Below, piece by piece: positions 1 through 8,014 of a stretch of 51,440 bases of DNA. Origin of the DNA: Streptomyces regalis (GTDB lineage Bacteria; Actinomycetota; Actinomycetes; Streptomycetales; Streptomycetaceae); contig NZ_LLZG01000373.1 in NCBI RefSeq assembly GCF_001509475.1, positions 1 through 51,440 on the forward strand. The letters are read 5' to 3'. Positions within the stretch are counted from its first letter, which is position 1. Each line of letters begins with the position of its first letter. The translations under genes and the position numbers were made by a program. The notes under the pieces are model-generated. The model made no database searches. It had not been told where the DNA came from and was given only the letters and a program-made list of their open reading frames with translations.

Positions 1-1323
1 CTCCCCCTCCTTCTCCCCCCGCCCCGGCACCCGAGCCACCTCCGGTGACGCGGTGTCCAGCGGTACCGACCATGCCCGTACGAGGCCCAACTGCACGGCC
101 TGGCGCGGCAGTACGGCGTCCAGGAGCCAGTCGGCGGCGACGCGGATGCGGTTGCCGGGCATCGCGGCGAGGTGGTAGCCGCGGGTGACCGCGCCCGCCG
201 CCACGCCGGACAGATGGACGCCGAGCGGGTTGGCGGCCGCCTTGACGCCGCCGAGGTCCACGACGAAGCCCATGTCGCGGTGGCGGTAGGCGCGCCGCTC
301 GCCGATGCCGAGGGACGCGGCGACGTTGTGGGCCACGGCCTTGCCCTGCCGCCAGGCGTGCTGGGCGGTCGGCGGCGTGTACTCGCCGGGCTTCTCCAGG
401 TCGGGCACGGCGGCCCCGTCCCCGGCGGCGAACAGCTCGGGCCGGCCCGGCACCTGGAGGTGCGGGTCGACGAGGAGGCGGCCCCGCTCCAGGGGCAGCC
501 CCAGGGACTCGGCGAGCGGATCGGGCCGTACGCCGACGCACCACACCAGCGTGCGGGTGTCGAGGAACTCGCCGTCGGTCAGCAGGACCCCGTCGTGCGT
601 GGCCTCCTTCACGGAGGTGCCCATCCGCACCTCCACGCCCCGCTGCCGCAGCACCCGGTCGGCGGTGCGCGACAGCCGCTCGTCCAGCTCGGGCAGGACG
701 CGTTCGGCGATGTCGAGCAGCAGCCAGCGCGGCCGTATGCCTGCCCGCAGGGGGTGTTTGCGCACCTGGGAGTCGGTGAACAGCTTGCCCTGCGCGGCGA
801 CCTCCGTACCGGTGTATCCGGCGCCCACCACCACGAAGGTGCACCGCGCCGAGCAGTTCTCGGGGTCGTCGGCGGCGGCCGCCAGCTCCACCTGCCGGGT
901 CACGTGGTCCCGCAGGTACAGCGCCTCGGGCAGACCGCGGAAGCCGTGCGCGTGCTCGGCGACGCCGGGGATGGGCAGCAGTTTGTTGACGCTGCCCGCG
1001 GCGAAGATCAGCCGGTCGAAGGCCAGTGTGCCGCCGTCGCCCTCGGGGCCGGTGTAGTGCACGGTGTGCCCGTCGAGGTCGATGGCGTCGGCCTCGCCCA
1101 GTACGAGCCGTACATGGGGCAGGGTGCCGGAGAGCGAGACGGTCACCCGGCGCGGTTCCAGGATGCCGGCGGCGACCTGTGGCAGCAGGGGCAGATACAG
1201 GAAGTAGTCGGTCGGGTTCAGCAGGGTGATGTCGGCTTTGTGCCGGGTGAGCCGGGACAGGGTGCGGGCCGCCCGGTACCCGGCGAATCCGGCGCCGACG
1301 ATCACTGTGCGGGGTCGACTCAC
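1..1323 (-). CDS. Type II NADH dehydrogenase-like FAD oxidoreductase (3' end outside window)
   Basis: Transfers electrons from NAD(P)H to quinone through FAD at the inner face of the membrane, without proton pumping. The GTG start at 1323 follows a GGAGG about six bases upstream and gives VSRPRTVIVGAGFAG, a Rossmann FAD motif at the N-terminus. A second dinucleotide motif, VVVGAGYTGTEVA, lies mid-protein for NADH, and AAGDGA plus TAQHAWRQG near the C-terminal third are typical of NDH-2 enzymes. The frame is open for 441 codons to the window edge, so nearly the whole protein is present and only the tail is missing. It is divergent from the F420-dependent oxidoreductase across a 198-bp gap. The general NDH-2/pyridine nucleotide-disulphide class is secure; the exact quinone partner cannot be read. 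Confidence 0.88.
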   Translation of the reverse strand, partial: MSRPRTVIVGAGFAGYRAARTLSRLTRHKADITLLNPTDYFLYLPLLPQVAAGILEPRRVTVSLSGTLPHVRLVLGEADAIDLDGHTVHYTGPEGDGGTLAFDRLIFAAGSVNKLLPIPGVAEHAHGFRGLPEALYLRDHVTRQVELAAAADDPENCSARCTFVVVGAGYTGTEVAAQGKLFTDSQVRKHPLRAGIRPRWLLLDIAERVLPELDERLSRTADRVLRQRGVEVRMGTSVKEATHDGVLLTDGEFLDTRTLVWCVGVRPDPLAESLGLPLERGRLLVDPHLQVPGRPELFAAGDGAAVPDLEKPGEYTPPTAQHAWRQGKAVAHNVAASLGIGERRAYRHRDMGFVVDLGGVKAAANPLGVHLSGVAAGAVTRGYHLAAMPGNRIRVAADWLLDAVLPRQAVQLGLVRAWSVPLDTASPEVARVPGRGEKEGE

Positions 1324-1521
1324 GGTTGGCCTCCGGGGCTGTTCGCGTACCTCGGGAGCCTTCCGCGTCCCCCTGGCCAAGGCCCCCAAACGTCGCCCCC
1401 GGGCAGCGCCGGTTTCCGGCGGGCCGACCCGGCCTGCCCGGTTTCCCGCCGGGCCGCCGGGTACCCGAACGGCGACCCGTCCCCGCCGCTGACTCGACGC
1501 GGCAGTCCCGGAGGTGTCCCC

Positions 1522-2478
1522 ATGCCCGAGTACGGCTACTTCCTGGCGTGCGAGGAGTTCCGTCCCGCCGAACTCGTCGAGCAGGCGAGGATGGCGGAAC
1601 AGGCCGGATTCCAGTCGCTGTGGATCTCGGACCACTACCACCCGTGGAACGACGCTCAGGGCGAGAGCCCGTTCGTGTGGTCGGTGATCGGCGCGATCTC
1701 GGAGGCGGTGTCGCTGCCGATCGAGACGGCCGTGACCTGCCCGACCGTGCGGATCCACCCGGCGGTGGTGGCGCAGGCGGCGGCGACCTCCGCGGTCATG
1801 ACCAACGGCCGCTTCCGGCTCGGCATCGGCTCCGGCGAGGCCCTCAACGAGCACATCCTCGGCCATGTGTGGCCGTCCGCGAGCGTCCGCCTGGAGATGC
1901 TGGAGGAGGCCGTCCTGATCATGCGCCGGCTGTTCACCGGCGAGGAGATCAGCCATTACGGCAGCCAATACCGGGTGGAGAACGCCCGCCTCTACACGGT
2001 CCCCGACGAGCCGGTCCAGATCGACATCTCCGGCTTCGGCCCGGCGGCGACGTCGCTCGCGGCCCGGGTCGGCGACGGCTTCATCACGATGATGCCGGAC
2101 GAGGAACTGGTGACCCGGTTCCGCAAAAGCGGCGGGCGCGGCAAGCCCGTCATGGGCGGTACGAAGGTCTGCTACGGCACCGACCGCGACGAGGCCGTAC
2201 GGACCGTACGGCGGCTGTGGTCCAACCAGCTGCTGCCCGGCGAGATGGCCCAGATCCTGCCCTCGCCGCGCCATTTCGAGCAGCTGGAACCGCTGGTCAC
2301 CGAGCAGATGGTGAGCGAGAACACGGTGTGCGGGGACGACGTCGACGAGCACGTGTCCGAGCTGAACGCCTTCGCCGACGCGGGCTTCGACCGGGTCTAC
2401 GTCAGCCAGATAGGCCCCGACCAGCGCGGCTTCTTCGACTTCTACCGTACGAAGGTGCTGCCGCAGCTGCAGCAGTGA
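1522..2478 (+). CDS. LLM-class F420-dependent oxidoreductase, FGD-like
   Basis: 318-residue TIM-barrel enzyme of the bacterial luciferase-like family that uses coenzyme F420 for hydride transfer. The N-terminus MPEYGYFLACEEF, the SDHYHPW segment (matching the His and Trp at the F420 site of F420-dependent glucose-6-phosphate dehydrogenase) and GIGSGEALNEH (carrying the family Glu) place it in the FGD-related subgroup. The ATG at 1522 follows GGAGGTG at 1510-1515; longer upstream extension in the same frame overlaps the divergent promoter and has no homologous look. The enolase-superfamily gene starts 19 bases downstream, so the two are probably co-transcribed. The substrate is unknown: FGD relatives range from sugar phosphates to secondary-metabolite reductions. 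Confidence 0.85.
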   Translation: MPEYGYFLACEEFRPAELVEQARMAEQAGFQSLWISDHYHPWNDAQGESPFVWSVIGAISEAVSLPIETAVTCPTVRIHPAVVAQAAATSAVMTNGRFRLGIGSGEALNEHILGHVWPSASVRLEMLEEAVLIMRRLFTGEEISHYGSQYRVENARLYTVPDEPVQIDISGFGPAATSLAARVGDGFITMMPDEELVTRFRKSGGRGKPVMGGTKVCYGTDRDEAVRTVRRLWSNQLLPGEMAQILPSPRHFEQLEPLVTEQMVSENTVCGDDVDEHVSELNAFADAGFDRVYVSQIGPDQRGFFDFYRTKVLPQLQQ

Positions 2479-2497
2479 CGAGGGACGGGCCCACGCG

Positions 2498-3622
2498 ATG
2501 AAACTCCACCTCCCTGTCGTCTCCGTCTACACGGTGCCCACCGACGCCCCCGAGGCGGACGGGACGCTGGCCTGGAACTCCACGACCGTGGTGATCGCCG
2601 AGGTGACGGCGGGCGACGCGACCGGCACCGGCTGGACGTACGGCCCGGCGGCCGTCGGCGACTTCCTGCGCGACCACCTCGCACCCCTCGTCGAGGGACG
2701 AAGCGCCCTGGACATCCCGGCCGCGCACGAGGCGATGTCCCGCGCGATCCGCAACGCGGGCCGCCCGGGCGTCGCCGCCTGCGCGATCTCGGCACTGGAC
2801 ATCGCCCTGTGGGACCTCAAGGCCCGTCTCCTCGAACTGCCCCTGGCCCGGCTGCTGGGCATCTGCCGGGAACGCGTCCCGGTCTACGGCAGCGGAGGCT
2901 TCACGACGTACCACGACACACTCCCCCACTGCCTTAAAGGCGTGGGAGGTGCCCCCATGGCCGCGCAGTTGAACGGCTGGGTGCACGGCCAGCACATCCC
3001 ACGCGTGAAGATCAAGATCGGCGAGGACTGGGGCCGCGCGGTCCTGCGCGACATCTCCCGGGTCGAAGCCGCCCGCCAGGTGATCGGCCCCGAGGCCGAG
3101 TTGTACGTCGACGCCAACGGCGCCTACACCCGTAAGCAGGCGGTCCGCGTCGGCCAGGCCCTCGCCGAGCACGGCGTCGGCTGGTTCGAGGAGCCGGTGT
3201 CCTCGGACGACCTGACCGGCCTGCGCCTGGTCCGCGACGCCTTGCCGTGCGACGTCACGGCCGGCGAATACGGCTACGACCTCCCGTACTTCGCCCGCAT
3301 GATCGCCGCGGGCGCGGTCGACTGCCTCCAGATCGACGCGACCCGCTGCGGCGGCCTGACCGAGTTCCTCCGCGCCGCCGGCCTGGCCCAGGCCCACGGC
3401 CTGCAGGTCTCGGCCCACTGCGCACCGCACGCCCACGCCGCCACGTGCGCCGCGATCCCCAACCTCCGCCACATGGAGTGGTTCCACGACCACGTCCGCA
3501 TCGAGGACATGTTCTTCGACGGCGCCCTGGACCCGACGGGCGGCACGGTGACCCCGACACAGGGCATCGGCCACGGGCTGACGCTGAGGGCGGAGGAGGT
3601 ACAGGAGTACCGGGTGGCGTGA
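2498..3622 (+). CDS. Enolase-superfamily (mandelate racemase/muconate lactonizing enzyme type) protein
   Basis: 374-residue metal-dependent enzyme abstracting a proton alpha to a carboxylate. Visible active-site parts are the VKIKIG lysine pair, Asp in YVDANGAY, Glu in WFEEPV, the GEYGYD Glu/Asp, QIDATRCGG and the histidine-rich SAHCAPHAHA near the C-terminus, in the order expected for the barrel. It follows the F420 oxidoreductase by 19 bases, so a shared sugar-acid or hydroxy-acid route is possible but the substrate cannot be named. A palindromic repeat at 2922-2956 is read through in frame and adds about 13 residues (TLPHCLKGVGGAP) in the loop between TTYHD and the MAAQLNGW helix, where relatives go straight on. 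The reading frame otherwise looks intact. Confidence 0.85.
   Translation: MKLHLPVVSVYTVPTDAPEADGTLAWNSTTVVIAEVTAGDATGTGWTYGPAAVGDFLRDHLAPLVEGRSALDIPAAHEAMSRAIRNAGRPGVAACAISALDIALWDLKARLLELPLARLLGICRERVPVYGSGGFTTYHDTLPHCLKGVGGAPMAAQLNGWVHGQHIPRVKIKIGEDWGRAVLRDISRVEAARQVIGPEAELYVDANGAYTRKQAVRVGQALAEHGVGWFEEPVSSDDLTGLRLVRDALPCDVTAGEYGYDLPYFARMIAAGAVDCLQIDATRCGGLTEFLRAAGLAQAHGLQVSAHCAPHAHAATCAAIPNLRHMEWFHDHVRIEDMFFDGALDPTGGTVTPTQGIGHGLTLRAEEVQEYRVA
2922..2956. repeat. Palindromic REP-like element inside a coding sequence
   Basis: The element reads CCCCCACTGCCTT, a short centre, then GGGAGGTGCCCCC, with imperfect dyad symmetry. Its reverse complement occurs almost unchanged in the intergenic region at 34337-34371. 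It sits in frame within the enolase-superfamily gene and encodes a low-complexity loop. Similar short palindromes are scattered in Streptomyces genomes; membership of a named family is not asserted. Confidence 0.8.
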
Positions 3623-3772
3623 GAGTCGGCCCCGACCACCGCCTGCTCTCGCTACAGTGCCAGTGTGCTCCCGTGTCCGCTCCAGCGCGCGGGCACCCGA
3701 CCTCCACCAGCGGCTCGGCCCAGTCCGCACGGCCGGGCAGCGGCAGCTCATCCCCTCCGTGCCCTCCGCACA

Positions 3773-4927
3773 TCAATCCCTCCGCGACCTCCCCACATCA
3801 ATTCCGCCGCGCATCAGGTCAGTTCCGCCGCCATGGCGACCAGGCAGCCCAAGCACTCGGCTTCGCCGGCGCGCGGGGGACCCCCATCGGCGCAGTCCGG
3901 CGGTCATCGCGGCGCCCAACCCGCCGACCAGCACGCCCGCCCCCATCCGCCCGCGGTTGCGCGACAGCCACTCCTGCGGGCTGCCGTCCACTGCTTCCTC
4001 GTCGAAACGCCCATGCGCCCCGAAGTCCCGACCCCGCGCCCCGTCCGTCGGCGTCCACAGGTTCCCCGGCCCCAGCTGCTCTCCCTCGTCCTGCTGTGCC
4101 TCGTCCTGCTGCGCCTCGAAACCGGTCCGAGCCAGATACCGGTCCAGCAGCCCGGGAACGACCGCGTTGGCCACCAGCGTCGCCACCGTGGAGCCCCCCA
4201 CCCAGTACTCCCGCCGCCGACCGTGCCCGGCCGCATGCACGATGGCCCGTGCGGCGATCTCGGGCTGGTACACCGGCACCACCGGCCGGGCCCGCCCCGG
4301 GAGCCGGTTCAGCACCCAGTCGAACTGGGGGGTGTTGAGCGCCGGCAGCTGCACCATCGTCGTACGCACCCGGCTGCCGTCGCGCAGCAGCTCGCACCGC
4401 AGCGATTCGTTGAAGCCCTGGATGGCGTGCTTGGCGCCGCAGTACGCCGACTGCAGCGGAATGCCCCGGTAGGCGAGCGCGGACCCGACCTGCACGATCG
4501 TGCCCCGGTCGCGCGGCAGCATGTGGTGCAGGGCGGCCCGGGTGCCGAACACATAGCCCAGGTACGTCACTTCGGTCACCCGCCGGAACTCGTCCGGGGT
4601 GACCTCGGTGAACGGCGCGTAGATGCCGGCGAAGGCGTTGTTGACCCAGACGTCGATGTGTCCGAACTCGTCGACGACCTTCTGCGCCGCGTCGTCGACG
4701 GCCTTCGCGTCGGCCATGTCCACGCTCACGACCAGGGCCTCACCACCGGCCCGCTGCACCTCGTCCGCCGCCCCGGCGAGGCCCTCGCGCCCCCGCGCGA
4801 GCAGGGCGACCCGGTCGCCCCGCGCGGCGAAGGCGAGGGCCGCGGCCCGGCCGACGCCGCCGCTGGCGCCCGTGACCACGACGGTCCTGCCGCGCCCCGG
4901 CAGGGCGACCTCCCATGGCCTGCGCAC
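3773..4927 (-). CDS. SDR-family oxidoreductase with C-terminal extension
   Basis: Short-chain dehydrogenase/reductase using NAD(P)H. The N-terminal TGASGGVG cofactor motif, the VNNAF segment, the catalytic Ser (VGSALAY) and the YCGAK Tyr/Lys pair are all present in about the first 200 residues. At 384 residues it is longer than a classical SDR (~250): the tail after residue ~250 has an AQQDE duplication, then a glycine-rich hydrophobic stretch (GAGVLVGGLGAAM) that may touch the membrane, then arginine-rich sequence. The GTG start at 4927 lies six bases after the stop of the holin-like gene, so the two form a short operon. The last ~35 residues are unusually arginine/glycine-rich and may be unstructured. 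Substrate unknown. Confidence 0.82.
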   Translation of the reverse strand: MRRPWEVALPGRGRTVVVTGASGGVGRAAALAFAARGDRVALLARGREGLAGAADEVQRAGGEALVVSVDMADAKAVDDAAQKVVDEFGHIDVWVNNAFAGIYAPFTEVTPDEFRRVTEVTYLGYVFGTRAALHHMLPRDRGTIVQVGSALAYRGIPLQSAYCGAKHAIQGFNESLRCELLRDGSRVRTTMVQLPALNTPQFDWVLNRLPGRARPVVPVYQPEIAARAIVHAAGHGRRREYWVGGSTVATLVANAVVPGLLDRYLARTGFEAQQDEAQQDEGEQLGPGNLWTPTDGARGRDFGAHGRFDEEAVDGSPQEWLSRNRGRMGAGVLVGGLGAAMTAGLRRWGSPARRRSRVLGLPGRHGGGTDLMRGGIDVGRSRRD

Positions 4928-4933
4928 TGCACA

Positions 4934-5455
4934 TCACGCCCGGTGGTGCGGCTGCTCGGGGTCGATGTCGTCCGGATGCGGCGGCCGTGCATCGGGCATG
5001 TCCGGTGTCACCGCGCCGGGTACTCCCGTCCCGGGCGGGCCGGCCGGCATCGGCGGGTACGGCAGGCCGAGGCCACCCGGCGGGGCGACCGGTGCCGTGC
5101 CGCCGACGGTGCGTCCGTGGGCGGCGGCCAACTCTGCCTCGCGCTCCGGCGTCGGCCGGGACGCCGACGGGCGGGCCGCGCCGCGCAGCACATACGCCAC
5201 CGCGCCGAGGATCACCGCGGTGATCAGCGCGGCGGCCCAGTCCGGCAGCCCGGTGGCGAGGCCCAGCCCCAGGGCGAGCGCGAGGGCCGCGCCCGCGTAC
5301 AGGGCGACGGCGCCGGAGCCCGCGTACAGCATGGCCCGGCGGCGCTGCCTGCGCGTCTGCTCACGCAGTTCGTCACGCACGGTCTCCCGCGCCACCTGCG
5401 CCAGCTCGTCGACCAGTTGCTTGTCCAGGTGCTCAAGGTGATCCAAGCGGTTCAT
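4934..5455 (-). CDS. Holin-superfamily-like integral membrane protein
   Basis: 173 residues. The N-terminal ~45 residues are charged and helical (HLDKQLVDELAQVARETV, then DELREQTRRQRRR), followed by two membrane helices (about residues 45-65 and 72-90) separated by a short LPDW turn, then a proline/glycine-rich tail. This layout matches the actinobacterial 'phage holin family' of small membrane proteins, which in resident genomes are usually not phage genes. The start is ATG at 5455; no strong ribosome binding site is visible. It is the first gene of a two-gene unit with the SDR. A role in the envelope is an inference. Confidence 0.7.
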   Translation of the reverse strand: MNRLDHLEHLDKQLVDELAQVARETVRDELREQTRRQRRRAMLYAGSGAVALYAGAALALALGLGLATGLPDWAAALITAVILGAVAYVLRGAARPSASRPTPEREAELAAAHGRTVGGTAPVAPPGGLGLPYPPMPAGPPGTGVPGAVTPDMPDARPPHPDDIDPEQPHHRA

Positions 5456-5634
5456 GGCCGCCGAGTACCCGTACTCCCGTACGCATAACGCGCTCCGTCA
5501 CGCCCCGCACCGGCACGTGAGCCCGCCGTCCTTCCGGCTCCCCCCTCCCGCCCCCCGCAAGCGGCCTACCCGAGCAACCGCGGCCGGAGTGAGGGGATCG
5601 CGTGAAACGATCTCCCTCCCCGGCCGGTCCCAAC

Positions 5635-5640
5635 TAGGCT
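5635..5640 (+). promoter_or_regulatory. -10 box for a probable leaderless transcript
   Basis: TAGGCT, then six bases, then the ATG at 5647. This TANNNT-N6-ATG geometry puts the transcription start at the first base of the start codon. No ribosome binding site precedes the gene, which agrees with leaderless translation. No convincing -35 was found. Confidence 0.5.
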
Positions 5641-5646
5641 CGTCGC

Positions 5647-5994
5647 ATGGACATTCTGGGAGCCACGCTGCGCGTCTGCGTCGACGACCTGGAGACCGCG
5701 GTCCCCTTCTACGAACGCCTCGCGGGCGGCACAGCCCTCCGTTTCGAACGCGGCGGCGTGCAGGTGGCCGCGGTCGGCTGCTTCCTGCTGATGAGCGGGC
5801 CGGAGGCCGAGCTGGAGGTGCTGCGCAAGGTCGCGGCGACGATCGCCGTCAAGGACGTCGACGAGGCCCACCGGGTGCTCGGCGAGTTGGGCGCGCACAT
5901 CATCGCGGGTCCGGTCCCGACGCCGGTGGGACGCAATCTGATCGCCATGCATCCGGACGGGGCGATCTACGAGTACGCGGACCGTCAGGGCTGA
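5647..5994 (+). CDS. VOC (glyoxalase/bleomycin-resistance fold) protein
   Basis: 115-residue single vicinal-oxygen-chelate domain. MDILGATLRVCVDDLETAVPF opens the first beta-alpha-beta module (…FYERL) and the C-terminal IAMHPDGAIYEYAD ends the second, with the usual pattern of a dioxygenase/resistance fold. Members are metal-dependent isomerases or dioxygenases, or simple binding proteins. Length is standard. The gene converges on the arginase-fold gene and overlaps its 3' end by 10 bases. Its specific ligand cannot be inferred. Confidence 0.8.
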   Translation: MDILGATLRVCVDDLETAVPFYERLAGGTALRFERGGVQVAAVGCFLLMSGPEAELEVLRKVAATIAVKDVDEAHRVLGELGAHIIAGPVPTPVGRNLIAMHPDGAIYEYADRQG

Positions 5995-6884
5995 TCGAAC
6001 GCCGCCACGACGATGTCGGTGAGCAGCGCCCCGGCCGTGCCCTCCGGGTCCAGATCGGGGTCGTAGATGGTGATGTTGAGCCCGACGCAGTGCGCCGAGC
6101 CGAGCAACGGCCTCAGCAGCGCGACGAGTTCGTCGGGCGTGAGGCCGTCCGGGTCGGGGCTGTCGACGGCGGGCATGACGGACGGGTCGAGGACGTCTGC
6201 GTCCAGGTGCACCCAGAAGCCGTCCAGTTGCGGGATCTCGAAGGCCTGCCTGGTGACCGACGCCAGCGCCTCCGCGCCCCATTCCCGCAGGTCCCCGACG
6301 GTCACCACGGGAATCTTCAGATCGGCGAGCTCGGCCCGCTCCTCCTCGAAGCAGTCGCGGATGCCGAAGTACCGCACGTCCTCGTCCCGTAGGTAGGGCT
6401 TGAGGCCCTCCAGGTCCGTCAGGTCCTCCTGGCCCCGCCCGGTGGCCAGGGCGACCTCCTCGCCGCCCGCCGCGCCGACGTGGTCGGAGTTGCCCGGATG
6501 CCGGAAGTCGGGCGAGGCGTCCAGGACGGCCAGCCCGTACCGGCCGATGCGACGCAGCGCGAGGGCGGCCCCGAGGTTGATGGAGCAGTCGCCGCCCAGA
6601 ACGACGGGGAAGTCCCCGGCGCGCACATGGCGCTCGATGCGGTCGGCGAGCTTGCCGGTGTAGGCGGCGATGGCGGCCGCGTTGAAGACACCGTCGCCCT
6701 CTCGCCAGTCCCCCCGGTCGTACCGCGGCGGCACCACCACCCCGCCCTCCAGCGCCCGCAGCCGCTGCACGATCCGCTGCTCACGCAGGGCGCCGGCGAG
6801 CTTGTAACAGCCGGGCACGGTACCGGGCGCGGGCGGGCGCAGACCCAGGTTGGAGGGGGCGTCGAACACGACGAAATTCCGCAT
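5985..6884 (-). CDS. Arginase/agmatinase-fold protein with altered metal site
   Basis: 299 residues of the ureohydrolase fold, which normally binds two Mn ions through conserved His and Asp residues to hydrolyse guanidino compounds. The Asp-rich motif WVHLDADVLDP is intact. However, the GGDHS motif reads GGDCS, and the DAHxD-type motif reads LDASPDF, so both histidine ligands are replaced (Cys and Ser). GGDCS occurs in an actinobacterial arginase-like subfamily, but that group usually keeps the second His. The ATG at 6884 has GGCGAGG nine bases upstream; an alternative ATG at 6893 abuts that site. Enzymatic activity as an arginase is doubtful. Confidence 0.75.
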   Translation of the reverse strand: MRNFVVFDAPSNLGLRPPAPGTVPGCYKLAGALREQRIVQRLRALEGGVVVPPRYDRGDWREGDGVFNAAAIAAYTGKLADRIERHVRAGDFPVVLGGDCSINLGAALALRRIGRYGLAVLDASPDFRHPGNSDHVGAAGGEEVALATGRGQEDLTDLEGLKPYLRDEDVRYFGIRDCFEEERAELADLKIPVVTVGDLREWGAEALASVTRQAFEIPQLDGFWVHLDADVLDPSVMPAVDSPDPDGLTPDELVALLRPLLGSAHCVGLNITIYDPDLDPEGTAGALLTDIVVAAFDQP

Positions 6885-6973
6885 GCGGTTCATCCTCGCC
6901 GACGTAGAGTCGGCCCTCAACGGCAATACACAAGCGCCGAACACAGGAGCGGGTGGAAGCGGGTGGACGGAAC

Positions 6974-7321
6974 ATGAGTGAGCAGCACACCTACCGGGTG
7001 ATCGTCCGCGGCACCTGGGAAGGGCTCACCGACGAGGCCCGGGCGCGGCTGCTCGCCGAGGCCGCCGAGCACGGTCTGACCAGCATGCGGTTCACCGAGG
7101 GGGGCTCGCTCTCCTATGAACCGTCACCGCTCAAGCACTTCTCGATGCGGTACGTGGTGGTCTCGGACGCGGCGGACGGCGAGGAGATGGCCGGCGCGAT
7201 CGCGGAGGACCGCGCCGAGACCACGCTCAGGGAGCTGGGCTACGGCTTCGGCGATCTGAAGTCGACGGTCACCGACCTCGACACGATGAAGATCAACTTC
7301 AAGCCCGCATCTCGGCGGTGA
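6974..7321 (+). CDS. Small conserved actinobacterial protein (DUF6204-like)
   Basis: 115 residues starting MSEQHTYRVIVRG, with alternating beta strands and a central alpha helix (EARARLLAEAAEHG) and a C-terminal KSTVTDLDTMKINFK strand. I recognise it as the small DUF6204-like family common in Streptomyces; no catalytic motif is visible. The ATG at 6974 is preceded by GGACGGAA; an upstream in-frame start at 6953 overlaps that site and is less likely. Its 3' end overlaps the convergent GNAT gene by 23 bases. Function unknown. Confidence 0.7.
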   Translation: MSEQHTYRVIVRGTWEGLTDEARARLLAEAAEHGLTSMRFTEGGSLSYEPSPLKHFSMRYVVVSDAADGEEMAGAIAEDRAETTLRELGYGFGDLKSTVTDLDTMKINFKPASRR

Positions 7322-7847
7322 CGGCCCACCGCTGATGGTCCCGCCAGGCCCCGTCGATGAAGAGCATGCTCGGCGAGAACCCCTCCAGGCGGAAGCCGCA
7401 GGCGCGGGCGAGGGCGATCGAGGCGGTGTTGGCGGGCTGGACGTTGATCTCCAGCCGGTGCAGCCGCATCGGCCCGAAGGCGTGGCCCACGACCAGGTCC
7501 AGGCCCTCCCGCATCAGGCCCCGCCCGGCCGCGTGGGCGAAGGCGCCGTAGCCGAGGGCCCCGCTCTGGAAGGCGCCGGCGACGATGTTGTTGATGTTGA
7601 TGAACCCGGCGATGCCCCCGTCGTCGTCCTTCTCGCAGACCAGGAACCCCGCCTTGGTCGGATCCTCGATCAGCCGCCCGGCGTAGGCGGCGTACGCCGC
7701 GGCGCTGTCCGGCGGGAAGAGCCAGGGCTGATGCAGTTCCTTGCTCTCCCGGGCACGCGCGGTGAACTCGCCGGCGTCCTCGTAGGTGAAGTGGCGTATG
7801 CCTGCACGGGGGCCTTCGGCGAGATAACGGGACACGAGATGGGGCAT
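7299..7847 (-). CDS. GNAT N-acetyltransferase, RimJ/RimL-like
   Basis: 182-residue acetyl-CoA-dependent acetyltransferase. The acetyl-CoA-binding region lies around ALGYGAFAHAAGRGLMREGL and is followed by LHRLEINVQPANTASIALA, a segment diagnostic of the RimJ/RimL branch that acetylates ribosomal-protein N-termini, with GFRLEGF closing the fold. Branch members also modify antibiotics and small amines, so the substrate is open. It overlaps the convergent DUF6204-like gene by 23 bases, so antisense interference between the two transcripts is possible. Confidence 0.85.
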   Translation of the reverse strand: MPHLVSRYLAEGPRAGIRHFTYEDAGEFTARARESKELHQPWLFPPDSAAAYAAYAGRLIEDPTKAGFLVCEKDDDGGIAGFININNIVAGAFQSGALGYGAFAHAAGRGLMREGLDLVVGHAFGPMRLHRLEINVQPANTASIALARACGFRLEGFSPSMLFIDGAWRDHQRWAVTAEMRA

Positions 7848-7866
7848 TCGGCCAGCCTACGACCCG

Positions 7867-7956
7867 CTAGCGGCGCCGGCCCATGAAGTACGCGCCGCCC
7901 AGGCCCCTGCGCAGCCCACCGGCCTTCCCGCCGTTCTCCGACGTCTTCGCGGTCAT
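7867..7956 (-). CDS. Candidate 29-residue basic microprotein
   Basis: The ATG at 7956 opens a 29-codon frame ending at a TAG, encoding MTAKTSENGGKAGG then LRRGLGGAYFMGRRR. It is glycine- and arginine-rich with codons matching the genome. It lies between the S15 hydrolase stop (8015) and the GNAT start (7847), on the same strand as both. A GCTCC-GAAA-GGAGC hairpin lies 11 bases upstream of the ATG, with GGAG as its 3' arm that could serve as or hide the ribosome binding site. Too short to rely on coding statistics alone. Confidence 0.35.
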   Translation of the reverse strand: MTAKTSENGGKAGGLRRGLGGAYFMGRRR

Positions 7957-7967
7957 AGGAAAAGGAT

Positions 7968-7981
7968 GCTCCGAAAGGAGC
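7968..7981 (-). other. Small hairpin between S15 hydrolase and microprotein ORF
   Basis: Perfect five-base stem GCTCC/GGAGC with a four-base loop. It is downstream of the S15 hydrolase and just upstream of the 29-codon ORF. It could be a weak terminator or could sequester the GGAG in its own stem. Confidence 0.4.
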
Positions 7982-8014
7982 GATCACGCACGGTGAGCGG
8001 TCCTCCCGGGTCGC

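Noticed and set aside
4090..4130. Direct repeat encoding AQQDEAQQDE in the SDR tail
   Set aside because: Simple codon slippage in a low-complexity linker; no regulatory meaning seen.
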